Assembly (NCBI RefSeq): GCF_958979055.1
Contig: NC_084896.1
Location: 434,001 to 498,000 of the forward strand
Direction of reading: 5' to 3'
Length of the DNA: 64,000 nucleotides
DNA from: Alnus glutinosa
Lineage: Eukaryota > Streptophyta > Magnoliopsida > Fagales > Betulaceae
The position numbers and the translations under genes are program-made. Of this stretch, positions 11,337 to 25,145 are shown piece after piece. Positions within the stretch are counted from its first letter, which is position 1. Each line of letters starts with the position of its first letter. The notes under the pieces are model-generated. The model did no database searches, was not told where the DNA came from, and was given only the letters and a program-made list of their open reading frames with translations.

Positions 11337-12454
11337 ATTTTTGACATTCACCTTTCTCCCATTTCTTTTTTTTCTTTTCTGTCCGATTTGGGTTTGCAAT
11401 TTTAAAATATATAATTTTAAAACGTCATCTAAGATGTTAACCAAATTAGTATCCAAACAATTTTGGAACTTTGGATCAGGTTAAGTCCTTTACGGTCTGA
11501 ATTTTATTTTTGTGTTACTATCAAGAAGATTCATATACAATACTGACATTTCACTTGTTATCCGACCTAATGAAACTTTGGGTCTCGCTTTCTTAAGTTT
11601 ACTCTGATATAAGTTATATAACTCACGAAGGAAAAGGTATCCATGGAAGTCAATTCTCTCAAATTTCTTACACTTGGGCAAGGTGGGTTGTAGTTATTTA
11701 AGACATTAAATTTAAACCCAATAAAGGAATCATCAATCATCAACCTTCATCCAGAGAGATGCACATCGAGAAATGTAAGTAAAAATCAGCAATTCGACTT
11801 CTTCCATCTATTTGAAACTGTTTTTTTTTTTTCTAAATCGACCGTCATCAAATATTGTACAACTGAGGCCTCGGTGTACACGAGAAAAATGCTGCACTAT
11901 TAGTTCCATAAATAATTGTTAACTATGAGGCTTCAAATAACGTTTGAAAAAATGAAGCCTTGTGACAGCCAAAATTCCAGGCCATCTTCATCAATCAGAG
12001 GGTTCCTTTTTTGCATGTGAAGGTTTTTTTCCATTTACACAAGAAAATACAGGCCTGGTTTTGCACCATCGTTTCTGCAGACTCTCAGGTCCAATCAACC
12101 TTATGGACCGTTCATCTCCGATTTAAGATTTACTTCAAGCTGCCCGATTTAACCAAACCTGGGGAAAAGAGGAAAAATGGGAATCAGCAACATAAACTAA
12201 GCTCAGCCAAAACAAGCCTTAATTCCCCAATCACTTGGGGTATTAAGCCAATTGAGAGAGAAGATGAAATGTAAGAAACTACATGGTGGAAGCTATCTGC
12301 TAAAAATGTGCACGCTGCAGCATGTATGCATTTGTGTGTGCTTGTATTGTCAGACACCCAGATGCAAGAATGCATTCATCTCCCAGTTTACATGTCATAG
12401 GCATTTCACAGGAGTTGGTACGAAGAGATTACTAGTTACCAGGTACTGAGAGTT
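11337..12454. other. spacer between convergent genes
   Basis: Holds the 3' UTRs of the mTERF gene (+) and the PLAA-like gene (-). The UTR of the latter probably occupies roughly 12000-12454, which is less AT-rich. Open frames of 60-90 codons here show no family resemblance. Confidence 0.45.
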
Positions 12455-15400
12455 TCAGTTCTGTTTAGTTAACAGCTCAATGTCAGCTCCAACTTCAGCA
12501 ATTTTGGCTTCTTTTGAAGCCTTTGCAGCTTTGGCAATGGTCTCAACATCAAAATCCAAGGCTATTCTTTTCACAAGACCATTGAGCATCTGTAGTACAG
12601 AACACAGTGACAGCATTATTAACTAAAACAATTGGGCAGTTCAAAGGTTTATATGTTACACGGATACATAATGTGAAACCAAAATATGGTTTCAATGCAA
12701 TAAGACTTTGCTAGCAGTTAAGTTTGTTAAATTCATGTTGAATAAGTTCTACCCACTGAATCTTTCTCACTAAATTTCAGACTTTCTCCCTATTCATGCT
12801 TAACATTATGCAAATCCACAACATTATGTAGACGTATGTATTTTGCCTTTTGGAGCCAAAAGAAACTTTGGTAAGGGCATGAGTCTTTATGGTGTTTCCA
12901 AAATATATGTTAAACTTCTGACAACATATTCATGTGGACCATTGAGGATCACTTTGCCAAGTGACCAGTGCACATGAAATATTTCCCTATGAGATGAAAG
13001 AAAAAATTGTCTTGGCCCACACTTTTTTTTTTTTTTTTATGAGTAATGGAAATTTTATAAAAAAGCGTAAGGCGCCCCTAAATACACGGGCAGTATACAC
13101 AAGAAACACCTAACGTATGTAGTAGGCCAGCACAAATCTTTAAGTTCAGACACTACGAGCAGCTCAATGAAGCTTGAGCGCACTCAAAATTAAGAAGTTT
13201 GACCATTTTAGAGCAAGAAAAATCAGAGCAATTTGTCTTTGGGACAAGCATTTCATATGTTTATACGTTGAAAGCAAAAGCATACCCTTTAAAAATCTAT
13301 AAAAGATGGCCGCCAGATCTTCAACAAAATCGACCACTACTTTCATGGATAAATATAAAGAGAGTAATCAATGAATAGCAGTGATCAACGCCCCACCCCC
13401 CCAAGCAAAAAAAAAAAAAATTGATACCAGTGATCCAATGGCAACTAAAGCACGGAATTTTGAATCAACTTCTAGATTTTCTGCTTCTGCAATCTGCAAA
13501 AGAATAAGAAAAAAAACCGTAGTCTCATGATGCATCAATTTTGATGATTCGCATTTCTAAAAAGCTCTAGAGATCATTAAGAAAAAAAAATAAAAAATCA
13601 ATGCAATCCATCTCAACATGAAGGGGAAAAAAACCCATGCATTCAACCAAATTTCTCATGAGGACATCAAATCAGAAAAGAATGCAGGTTAAACATTTGC
13701 AAGTTGGGTGACATTGTCATTAAAACATACCTCAAGAGCTGCTGAAAGAACTTGAGATTGACCTTCTTGATCCTTCTTTTCAATTAACAGCACAGCATAG
13801 CTGTGAAGCACACCAGAGAAAAGCTTAAGGTCAATGCCAAACTTGGCTAGTTACAAGATAGTGTAATAATATAGCAAGTATAGAACTTTTAGAAAACAAA
13901 GATATGCCCAAACTTAAATTCTATCTTCCGTTTTCTCCAGGAATGACTACAACATTACAATATGCATAAGAAACAATTGCAGAAGCTACTAAGACAAATA
14001 GGTCAAAAATGAATTGTGCTGGAGGTGTTTAATGATCCAATCTATAAAGGTGCAGGCTGTCCCACTTTGGATAAATCATCTCTCCTTTTACAATGGAACA
14101 GCTGCAAATTTACTTACTTGAGTATCAAAGAAGAATAAGACAACTGCAAATTCTTATTTGGAGATGAAAAACAACTTGAAAACGCATCAAGAATCTGCAA
14201 AATCAGTTCAAAAAATGAAACAACATTTGTATATATAAACTGAAAACAGTCTCGCTATGACAAGCTATCTATAATTGCCTTAACAATCATCCAAGTAAAA
14301 ACCCAGGAAAAGAATATTTTAAACTGAGTGATTGAGTAACCCAGGATATTTCTTACCAATGAAAAATGCATAAGGAAATCATTCAAGAACCTATTTAGGT
14401 AAGTGAGTTTATCAAAGAGAAAATAAACAGTAATTACACCATCATAGGGCTATTCCCCAGATTATACACCCAAAAGACCAGATAAAGAAGCCCAAAGATA
14501 CAAGGAAAACAAGAAGCCTAGTCAAACAAACAGACCAGACTGAAAAGGGTGAGGAAATCAGCAAAGAAAATCCTGAAAAAAAACGTACTACTTAAAAATG
14601 GAATCTGGAAGATGCCAGGTCCTTTGCAATGGGAGGTTTTGCTGGGTTTCTTAACATGAAATACTTCAAGAACTTGCTCATATCAAATAACAAATCTGGT
14701 CCAAAGGACTGCTAAAATCATGTTCCTGACATATATGGCTATATTCAAAAATTTATTGTTGATTATATATTGATAGCAACAATAAGTACCTCAGAGTTAT
14801 ATCTTCACATCAATCTCAAAATGAACAAGGAGAATATTTATGCGTAAAAAGTTGGGAGTCTGTGAGCGTTAATGACAAGAATTTTGCAAAGAAATGATGT
14901 TTCTATGTCAATCATGAAGGTTAAAAAGATATGGACATATCGCCGTATAAGCTTGGATTGCTCTAGAATCGAAAAGGTTAAAGAGAGAAACTTGAAGCCA
15001 ATTATAAAACATAAGTTCCCCACAGAACCATGGGAAATGTTTTAAGAAAATAATTTAAAACAACAATAAAGAGAACATTGGATATAAAATGCATAGGTGA
15101 AAACTATTTGATGTATCTAGGCAAGAATGTTAAAACCATACATCAATACTATGCCTAGCAGTAAACACAGAGAAAGACACCAAAGCGTGCCCACCCACTC
15201 GCATGTGTGCGCGTTTACACACACAAACAAACAACCAAGCTCAAAACCAAAGTTAGTCCACTGCTTGGCAAGTGTGTTCAAACTAGGAAAATAAAAATAG
15301 AGCGGATACCAACCTCACTTCGATTTTTATATAACCAGTTGTAGTAGCACAAATTTTTGAATAGATTAGTTACTACGCGGATGCTCGTTAAAAGATTTCC

Positions 15401-18400
15401 AGGAATAGCAGGATTCGCAGTGACTTTTTTGATCATTTCCATTAGTACATCTGCATAGAGCTCACAAAGTCAACAGTAAAGATCAAATTGGTCAAGAACT
15501 AAAGAAGCGTCCTCATACTTGAAGTTACCTCTAAACCTCAACAACCATTTCATTAAGATTTCAGGATGGTTATTCTTTTTTTCTTACAAATAATTTCAGG
15601 ATTGTTATATGTGACATAACTAAATAGCAATAAAAATGACCATTTACATGATAAAATGATACTTTGTATGATCAATTTCAAAATAAAACATAACTGGCAC
15701 TCATCATTAACTTAGATACCATTTTCAGCTTCAAAATGATCGAAAAGAACAGTTGCCCCATCCGGGTGCAGGACAGTCATCCTCAAAATATCAATAACTG
15801 CAGACAGACAGCATAATATCAACTGAGTGAGCAAAAATATTTTCTTGAAAGTGTAATATTATTTCTTCTTTTAGAAATCAAGCATAATATGATAAAATCA
15901 CAGTCCAATATCCAAGAAAACGTGAAAATCAAAGCATTCAGTATTTGACATAAACAACACATATTCATCTGTTGATAAACTAAGAGTTACTAAAGATAGC
16001 ATGTCAACTTGCATCTGAGTACAGAACTCCGTAGAGCATAGAGCTCTGTAATTCTACCAGAAAGTAAATTCAATTGCACTTCATTGCGATAGAAGTTTTA
16101 TTTTCATATGCATGAGAAAATTTTCTTTATTGATAAGTAATAAAAGTTTTAGAAAAGAAATAGGCGTAGCCACATACAAATTCAGAAATAGGAAAGGTGG
16201 TCTCAGGGAGAATTTAAATTCTATTGAGGAAAAATTAATCAGAAGCCAAAGAAGTTTGGCATTCTAACCTGGAAATATCATAGCAAGTGGCCATGAATTT
16301 AGCAGTTTCAGTAACAACGCAATATCAACATCTGCAAATTTGCTACAATGATAATGTGATGTGTCCTTCAAAAGTTTGACAATTGCACCCAGTCTGGAAA
16401 GCTCAAGTTCCGTCAAAGACAAATTCTTTTTTTCCTACAAAATATTGTAATAAATCCAAGTTAACCAGGAATGCACTAAGGTAGAATTACAGAGCTTTGT
16501 CAAAGAAAATTTATTCCTTTCCTATAAAGTGAAATTTAATTTTTGATGTGTCCTTCAACCATGTAAAGAACCTACCGGATCAGAGAGTAGAGCATTGTTA
16601 AACTCAGTAATCTTTTTGAGGATCCCATCATACTGAGCCACATCAAAAACAAGCACTCCTTTCTGGAAACAAAATGATTGAAGAATGCCACGTAAATGAC
16701 CACATGAATAGATTCAATCCACCCAATTTATGAACTCAACCAGCAATAGATAAGATATTCAAATAATGATTCCTAAATAGATATGAAATCAACAGTACTA
16801 GTCTCTGAATATAGAATCGGAATAGCAAAATAAACTTTGCCTAAAAAGCTCAGGGGGCAAAAGAACTTGCCTTTAAAAAGCCTTAAAGCCCAATTACTTG
16901 GCATAGCCACCAAATAATAGAACGTATAAAATATTTGCATGAAAAAAAATATAAACACAACTAGCAAAGCAAGAGAAATTTCTACTATAAAACTCATAAT
17001 CCCCCATATACCTGAAAATCAATACCATAGAAAAGAAATTCATAAAATGTCAGAAGGAATAAATTCAAGCATAACCTTCAAACAGAAATATGATACAAAA
17101 AACTATAAACAAATAATTGTTTAAGAGTGAATCATTTATCATGAAGTACTAACAAATAAGTTGACAACTCAACTCAAGGAAGTGTTAATCTCAACTAACA
17201 AGGGAACAGAGCCATATTAGACACGTAGGAGGGCCAACAGCCTCTTTTGGTGAAAGTGGTGTACAGCCTCTTTTGGTAAAAGTGGTGTACAGCCTCCTTT
17301 GGTGGGCTAACACAGCCATATTAGACACGTAGGAGAGCCACCAGCCTCTTTTGGTGAAAGTGGTGTACGAGGTGCATTGTAGAAACCTACGCTATGTTCG
17401 CTATGTTATATCTTTTGTGAAAATAAATATAATATTAAATATTTGGCCTTTTTTTTCTAAGCATTAAATATTTGGAATTTTATAATCACCCAATATATAC
17501 TTTTGTACAAGTTCCCTAAACATGAACATGCAATTCCTAAAACGCATCTCTAACCCTTGACTGATACATCCAAACCCATTGAAACTAAACTGTAGGAGCA
17601 TACCTTAGGAATGTGCTTGAAAGTGGGTTTCGATGAAGCAGCTGCTATATAAACAAGAATGTGGAAGAATATTAGAGCCACAGAGAGTCTCATATTGGAG
17701 GCTGTGAAGTTAAGGTATATAATATGATATTGACATAAGGGCAACTAAGAGAATGTAACAAACACTAACAGTAAATTTATTTTTTTAAATAATCCAAATA
17801 CACACCAGACATGTTTGAAGGTTCTCCAGGTACATAAGCATTAGCTGAAATGAAAAACAGAAAACATTAATCAAGAAAAAACAAGTGACCTCATTGATCA
17901 CCTCAAATGTTAATGTCAAAGTGCCACAACAACATCATATTTACCACCGGTAAAGGGATCACGAAATGATGAATTAAGGGTGAAGTCCTTTTGTCCAGAA
18001 TTTTGGAGTATAAACTCTACAATTTGTTGCCGATAGGAAAGAGGAAGATTCTCCTTGAGAAGCCAGTTGTCAGCGGTAGCATACGGATTATCTGGAAATA
18101 TCTAATTTTGTGTTATTTTCTCGAATTAACAACTACATGCATGATTCACTAGCTGTCCACAATGTAATTAGTTTAAAAAACTACAACTAAGGGCTAATAA
18201 CATTAAGGAAGACAAGCACTTTCATTTTTCTGATACTACAGTAATACAATAACATCAATACTGAGATGTGTGAGAATTCTGAGAAAAATAGGGAAAACAA
18301 AATCAGCATTATAATGTAACAAGGTACAAAGGAAAATGAAGAGCAACAAATACAGCAATTATAAAACCACCACAGCTAAACAAAGGGCTGAAGAAAAAAA

Positions 18401-21400
18401 AAACCTGATCGATTATAGGGCAGCTTACGAATAGGCTCACCATCTCCAATATCAACATCAAATACTGAGTAAAAAAAAAAAACTAAAAGTTTAAGTTGTT
18501 CTGGACAAAAATTCAACCATATTAGAAGTTGCCAAAGAACATAAGACACTGACCATAGTCATATTCAATTCCATCAAGAACAGGACGCTTCATGTTGTCA
18601 TCCGGTCCATCAACAACTTCACCAATCTAAAAAAAAAAAAAAAGACTACATAAAATATTCTACTATCAAAAACAGAAAAAAAAAAAAAAAAAAAAAAAAA
18701 AAGGACAATCAAAAAGCAACAGAATCTGAGCATGTAAAAGTATTCAAGAAACAAATAATTTTTTTTTAATAAGCAAGCGCATTTTATAAAAAGCGTAAGG
18801 CGCCTTTAAAGTACACTAGAAGTATACATAAGGACACCAAACAAAAGAAAGAAGATAAGAACTAAAAAAAAAAAAACCAAAACCGACAAACAGCCCAAGC
18901 AAACAAAGAACCCAACAATCCAAAGAAACAAAGTCCCACAACGACGCTACTTCCTAGTGCCTTTGCCACCGCTGGACCCCGCATAATTAACTAAACACTA
19001 TAAGTTATTCAGTTCCCTCTGCCCCTTCGGCTTGGAAGCAGAACCCGCCTTCAAAGGAAGGGGGGGGAGGGACCCCAGACATCCCATCCAAAGCCTGGGT
19101 GAAAGACCAAGCACCCGACATAGCAATAACTGCATTTTCCCCTCCTTCTGAGCCTGGGGAAAGGCTTCATCACCCTCCCACAGGTAATTTTCTCCCTCCT
19201 TAGCCCAGACAATACCTTCCTCCTCATCCAAGCCAGTCCCAAAATTCCAACCAATAAGACTCGTAGACGCCGTAGCTTCTTGATGAATGACCTTCGATGT
19301 AGACGCCATAGAAACATGAGTTGGGGCACTGTCTACTAACAGCGCCGAAACAGAGGCTAAAGGCCGAGAATGTAAAAGTGAAGGTAAATTTGACATTAAT
19401 AACTAGACATAGGATAAAGACTACACTAAAACCATAAGTATGAAGTGTATGACACCTTTACAAGCATAAGCCAAGACTGCTGCATAACCTCAGCAAAATA
19501 GATACCAAAGTACACATATCTAAATGAAGGACATTTTTGGAATCCCCCATTATGAGGAATTGCATTAAAAAGATTCCTCATCGATCTAGTGATAGATTAA
19601 AATAATAAACAGTAACGAGAAATATCCAGGCCACAAAAAAACACTACACTACTAACGAAAAGATCAATTAAATAGACTAGGGAAATACAAACACCAAAGT
19701 GAAGCCAGAAAAAAAAGTAATGTACACGCTGGCTCTATACATGTCACAGTAAACTAGAACTGTCACCCTTTTACATTAAAAAAAAAAAAAAAAAACCACT
19801 TCCAACATTTTTCTTCAGAAAAGAGAAAAAATGTAGAAATTTCCAGTCATTGTCATCTGCTATTTAAAAAACCAAATAGATGGGGCTCGTTTGAACTCAA
19901 CACATAAAACACTAAATACTGCTTTCACCTTTATGTTGCATTACAACCAAAAAACAAAAAGCACCATTTCAAAAAAATTAGCAAACGAGCCCTAAACTTT
20001 TAAGAAAAATGAACTTACTGAGCATAGTATTCTAACTAAACACACAAAGGAAGGAAAAGGAAAGAGTGTATCAAGCACCAAATCAGCAACAACTTAATGT
20101 TGCATGTAAAATATAACCATAATGGAAATTATTTATATGGTTATTAGAAAATGAAACTGTATATTACTTTATCCCACTTTTGTTCTCTCAAATTCCATGC
20201 ATATGCCACACCATTGTCACCCTCTCTGACAACTTTTGTCTGCCCATCACTGGTGCCTGATAATACAAAAAAGGAAATACAATTTTTATAAAGCAGTATA
20301 TGACAGCAATTGGGTGCAACATATCAATCCTGTACAAACATTTGAACACTCAGTTTTTTCATACATAAGAAGAATAGGAAAAAAAAAAAAAAGCCACTGT
20401 GGTACTATTCATGGAAGCTCCTTTTTTCCTTATTTTATTTAAAAAAATTTGAAAAGAAAAATGTGAAGGCACAGGCCAAGGTGCATGCGAACTATAAAAA
20501 CAACAAACGTTTCCTACTCTTTGTTAATATAATTTTTTTGACTTAGTAATATGATTTTTTTATACTGACAACATAGAATCATTAAAAAAAGATAAGAAAA
20601 AAAAAAGTCTTTATTTTGACAATTTATTTTCAAGAAAACTTTTTGTCCTCAACTTGAACTGAAATATTTTCATTCATTTGAACTAAGAAACATTGAACTT
20701 AATGTTTGTAGGGAAAAGTTCTATTAAAATCAAACCTGGAACCTGTAAAGCCTCCAGCCCTGGTAGATCATCCAGCTTCAATCCTCCAACCTTCTTCCTA
20801 ATGCAAACAAGTCACAGCATGTAAATAAGTCAAAACCAACAAGTAACGTTGGTCTAAATGGAAATCAAACGTTATAAATCATAGAAGTCAGAGAGAATTA
20901 TCTGAGATCAGAAATTCAATTTTAATTACAAATAGGTGGAGAGCTTTGGAATTCAAACAAAAGTTATGATAATTAAAAAATTATAAGTTCAAAAAAGATG
21001 TTTTAAGATATCTTAAAAAAGAGTGGTGTCTTAAAAAAGAAAAAGGAAAAAAGAGGGATGTCCCTAGAATACAAAACCTAATATTAGAATGTCACAGAGG
21101 ATGATTATCTAAATTGCATTGATTCCAAAATTGCAAAAAGCCCATAACAGTTCATCATAGACTGGAAGCTGATGGATGATTATACCTGCTTCGCTTGTAC
21201 TGAGAAATTTGGGAAGCATATGACTCGAGTTCTACAGAGTCGGAAATCTTATCCTGGTGTACTGTCCAAATACGTAGAACTCCATCTGAACATGCTGTTA
21301 CAATATCACCATTGTCCAAGAATTTGACATCCCAAACACAACCAGGATGCTCAATGCTCTGAACACAAACACCATCTGAAACATGACATGATTTACTAGG

Positions 21401-24400
21401 TAAACATCGCAAGACATATAGGACATATTACACTGCACAAAAATCACTTAAGTTTCCTTGGAGTGGGAGAAAAAAGTAATATTGTATTTTAAATGAAAGA
21501 TATACTATGGCCCAAGCTTATTGAGCATAAGGCCATCACTCCGTGATTAAAATAGAATCCAGAAATCAAAACTGAGTCAGACAAAATCCCAGCTAATTAA
21601 AATTTCTGCATGAACATGAATCACGTGTGAGAATCACAGATAACTTATCCAAAAAGAAGCATGAAAACCAGATAAAATCACCTTTCCATATCTTTGCAGA
21701 ACAATCTTCACTACCACTGACAACAAGTCCAGAGACATGTGAATCAACTGAATAGACAATGGAAGTATGACCAACCATCTCCATTAATAATTCACCACTT
21801 AACGCCCATAACCTGACGGAGCTGTAGCAGTGTAGCAACGAAAATATTAAAATTAGGGGCACCTATTATGCAAAACAAATAAGGAGAAGATAAATTTGAA
21901 AATTCATACGAGGAATTGGAAAAAAAAAAAAAAAACATTTTTGAGAGGCCAAAAAGAAGCTTGCATAATCAACAAATATCTGCAACCAATTAAATCACCA
22001 AGATGAACCCCCAATTAAGTCAACATGAAAACCCCTGGCTAGCATTTATGTCCTCAAAATCACAGAAGTGGGTAGGATATTTTACAATCACAAAATTACT
22101 ATCCAGGCATCCATTTTTTTGATAAGTAAGAGAAATGTCATTAAAAAACACAAAGCACAAACAAATACACAGGGTACCATCCAGACATCCATGAGAGGCC
22201 TTTTTTTTTTTTTACCAATCAATAATCAAGCCACCAAGCAAAATATAATGTAGATTTGCAGCAGATCCCACATTTTCTTCCTTTTTCTTTGTGGAAATGA
22301 AACTCTACTTAAAAAAATATTACATCTTAGTTAACGAAATAATTCTTCTAACAAACAAATGATTAAGTTATTATCCAAAAGAGGGAGTGCCAAAATATGA
22401 AGATAATCCATATAAAAGATTGCAAAACATATGTGCCTATAAATGTCAAAGAACCCAACCTTTTCCTGGCATGTTTGGTTAAATCAAGACAAAAGAAAAA
22501 GATGAAGTATGAGACTGAAAAAGTGGGGACTATCAGTAATGAAGATAAGTAAGCACCACTTCAAAAGATTCATCTCCTCTATGCTTCCTATTACAAAACA
22601 TATCTCCCAAGAAGCAATCTTGATCCAAATTTTAAAAAATGCTAGCTGTATTTTTCCCTTGCCGTCAAATTAAATTTGTTATGTTGGTATACTTTCCTAT
22701 GTTTTGTTCTCAATTCTGGAAGTTTCTTTTGCTTTGATTGCCCTCCCTTTCACATTATCCATTGACACCAAAGAAATGCTCTTCATGAAAATGAACACTA
22801 AAAGTAAATTCCTGAAACAGAACCATCAATTCAATCATTTAAGGAAAAATTATTGCAACCACAAACCCACCCGTCGTGTGATGCTGAAAGGATTCCCAAA
22901 CCAGACATCACTGCCAAACCTCGAACGGTATCTGCAAATCCACAAGGCATAAAAACATGCTTAAGCTAATAACTGCCACCTTTTAAGACAAAAAATTTGA
23001 AAATAAAAAAACCTACGAAAGTGCATCACCTGATAACAACCTTTGTAACTAAAACAAAAGAACTAAACCCTGAAAAGTTCACACCTGAAAAGCTTTCGCA
23101 GATTTTTGCATTTCATGGGAGTAAACAAGCATGTTCTAATTCAAATATCCATCTGTAGGTCAGATAATTTGTATTATCAATTGTAAGCAGCTTTGGGTGT
23201 AATTATCACTACTAACAGCATACACTTTTTTTCTTGGTAAGTGGGACTTGCACCCACAACCTCATCCTAAACCTTGCTACAAAGGGAGGAAGTACCATTT
23301 GAGCTAAAGCTCATTGGCCGCCACTAACAACATCCACTGTCAAGCACAAATGAGCTTTAGCTCAAATGGTACATACCTCTCTCCCATCATTCATAAGTCA
23401 AGCCATACCATTATTACATTTATGAATAAACCCAAATCAGTTACAATGACAATCAAATAACATCCATAATCTAATTATTCCAAAGAACTATGAAGTCCGC
23501 TGGTGGTGGGGGGGGGGGGGTGTTGACGCAAGTCTTAAGGGTATGAGGTGCATAACTCAATCTAACGGATCAGCTTCACAAAAGTTGAGATTTTGATTCC
23601 AATCCTTGCCTAGGGAAGACCTCGAAATTTGAGGCTCTCAATTTTTTATTCATTAGTAAGTAACAAAAGCACCCAATGGGTCTCAGACCTCCCTTCTCAA
23701 CCTTCGCCATATTTTTAAAAGGAGAGAAGGTGCTATTGAGCTAGAGCTCATTGGCAAGGCTTTCACACCTTTTTAAAAGCAATAGAAGTGTTACAACTAC
23801 CTAAAAGGCCAAAATCTTATCCCCCTAAGTAAAAGCAGCAGCATCTCCACATTTTTAGCGATTGTACCATGTAAATGACTAAAATTCAGAGGATTACGTA
23901 TGTAAACATTTTAACCAATTATATCATTAAAATCATAGGTGTTATGGAGAGTATCTTCCACTTCTGACTTATAGAGGGATAAAATTCAAAACAATTTTAG
24001 CAAATTCTACAATTATTTTGATTCCTGATTTCAACTATTTGAAGATTACAAAGTATGATTAAGGAAAAGAGAGTGAAAAAATAAATAAATAAATAAACAT
24101 ACCAGTATGCCCAACAAAAGTTTGTATACATGTCTTTCCCCTCCAAAGTTTTAAAGTTGTATCACTTGAACCTAAATCGTGGCAGAAAACAAATCAACAC
24201 CATAAGTTGTTACTCAAAGCAATAATTGGATCTAAGCATCTGAATCTGAAAACCCAATATCTGGCATATCAGCCATATACTGAATATGTTATACCCGTAA
24301 CAAGCTCGCCTGAAGGAAGCTTTATAACTGCTTGGATTGGTGCCTTATGAGCATCCAAGAATTCTATAGATTGTCCATTTCTCCACCTTCTTAATGTACT

Positions 24401-25092
24401 GCACAAAGGACAATTCAGATCCTAACTGAAATTATTAAGAAAATATGTGTATAACCATAAATTGCAATTAAAACCCAACAAATGGAAATACACAAACAAT
24501 ATATTGTGTATTGGAAATAAAAAGTAAGATTCAAATAAATAGCATGGATATTCTGAAAAAAAAAAAAAAAAACTTTATATGTGGTCAATGATTAACCAAA
24601 GTGATAAAATTTCAATTTTTTTTTTTTCCCTGATTGACACAATAATTGGGCAGTTTTACTAAGAAATTACAAATAGCAAGTTGTGCAGTTCAAAAAATAG
24701 TCCCCTTATTGACCAAAGTGACAAAATTTCTTCCATTTTTTTTTTCCTGATTGACACAATAATTGCACAGTTTTGCTAAGAAATTACAAATGGCAAGTTG
24801 TGCAGTTCAAAGAATAGTCCCCTTATTGACTCTTCATACGTCTAGAAAATTCCATAAGTGATCTGAGAGTTGCTTTGCTTTGATATGCTCTTCATAAGTG
24901 CAGACAGCAGACATCTCTTCCCTATTTTCCATTTTATTGACTCTTTAAATTTTTAATTTGTTCCTTTTTCTTTGGGCCTTTGGCAGCATTTTCATGCATG
25001 ACAATGTAGTTGAGTTATCCCCTCGGCACTTCTCAAAAAAGTTTCAACTCAACCAAAAAAGTAAAGACTGAACCAGCTAAATTTTTTATGAT

Positions 25093-25145
<53 letters not shown>

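Noticed and set aside
23226-23322. tRNA gene
   Set aside because: It has A and B boxes but no cloverleaf, and it has an A tail and target duplications, so it is a SINE.
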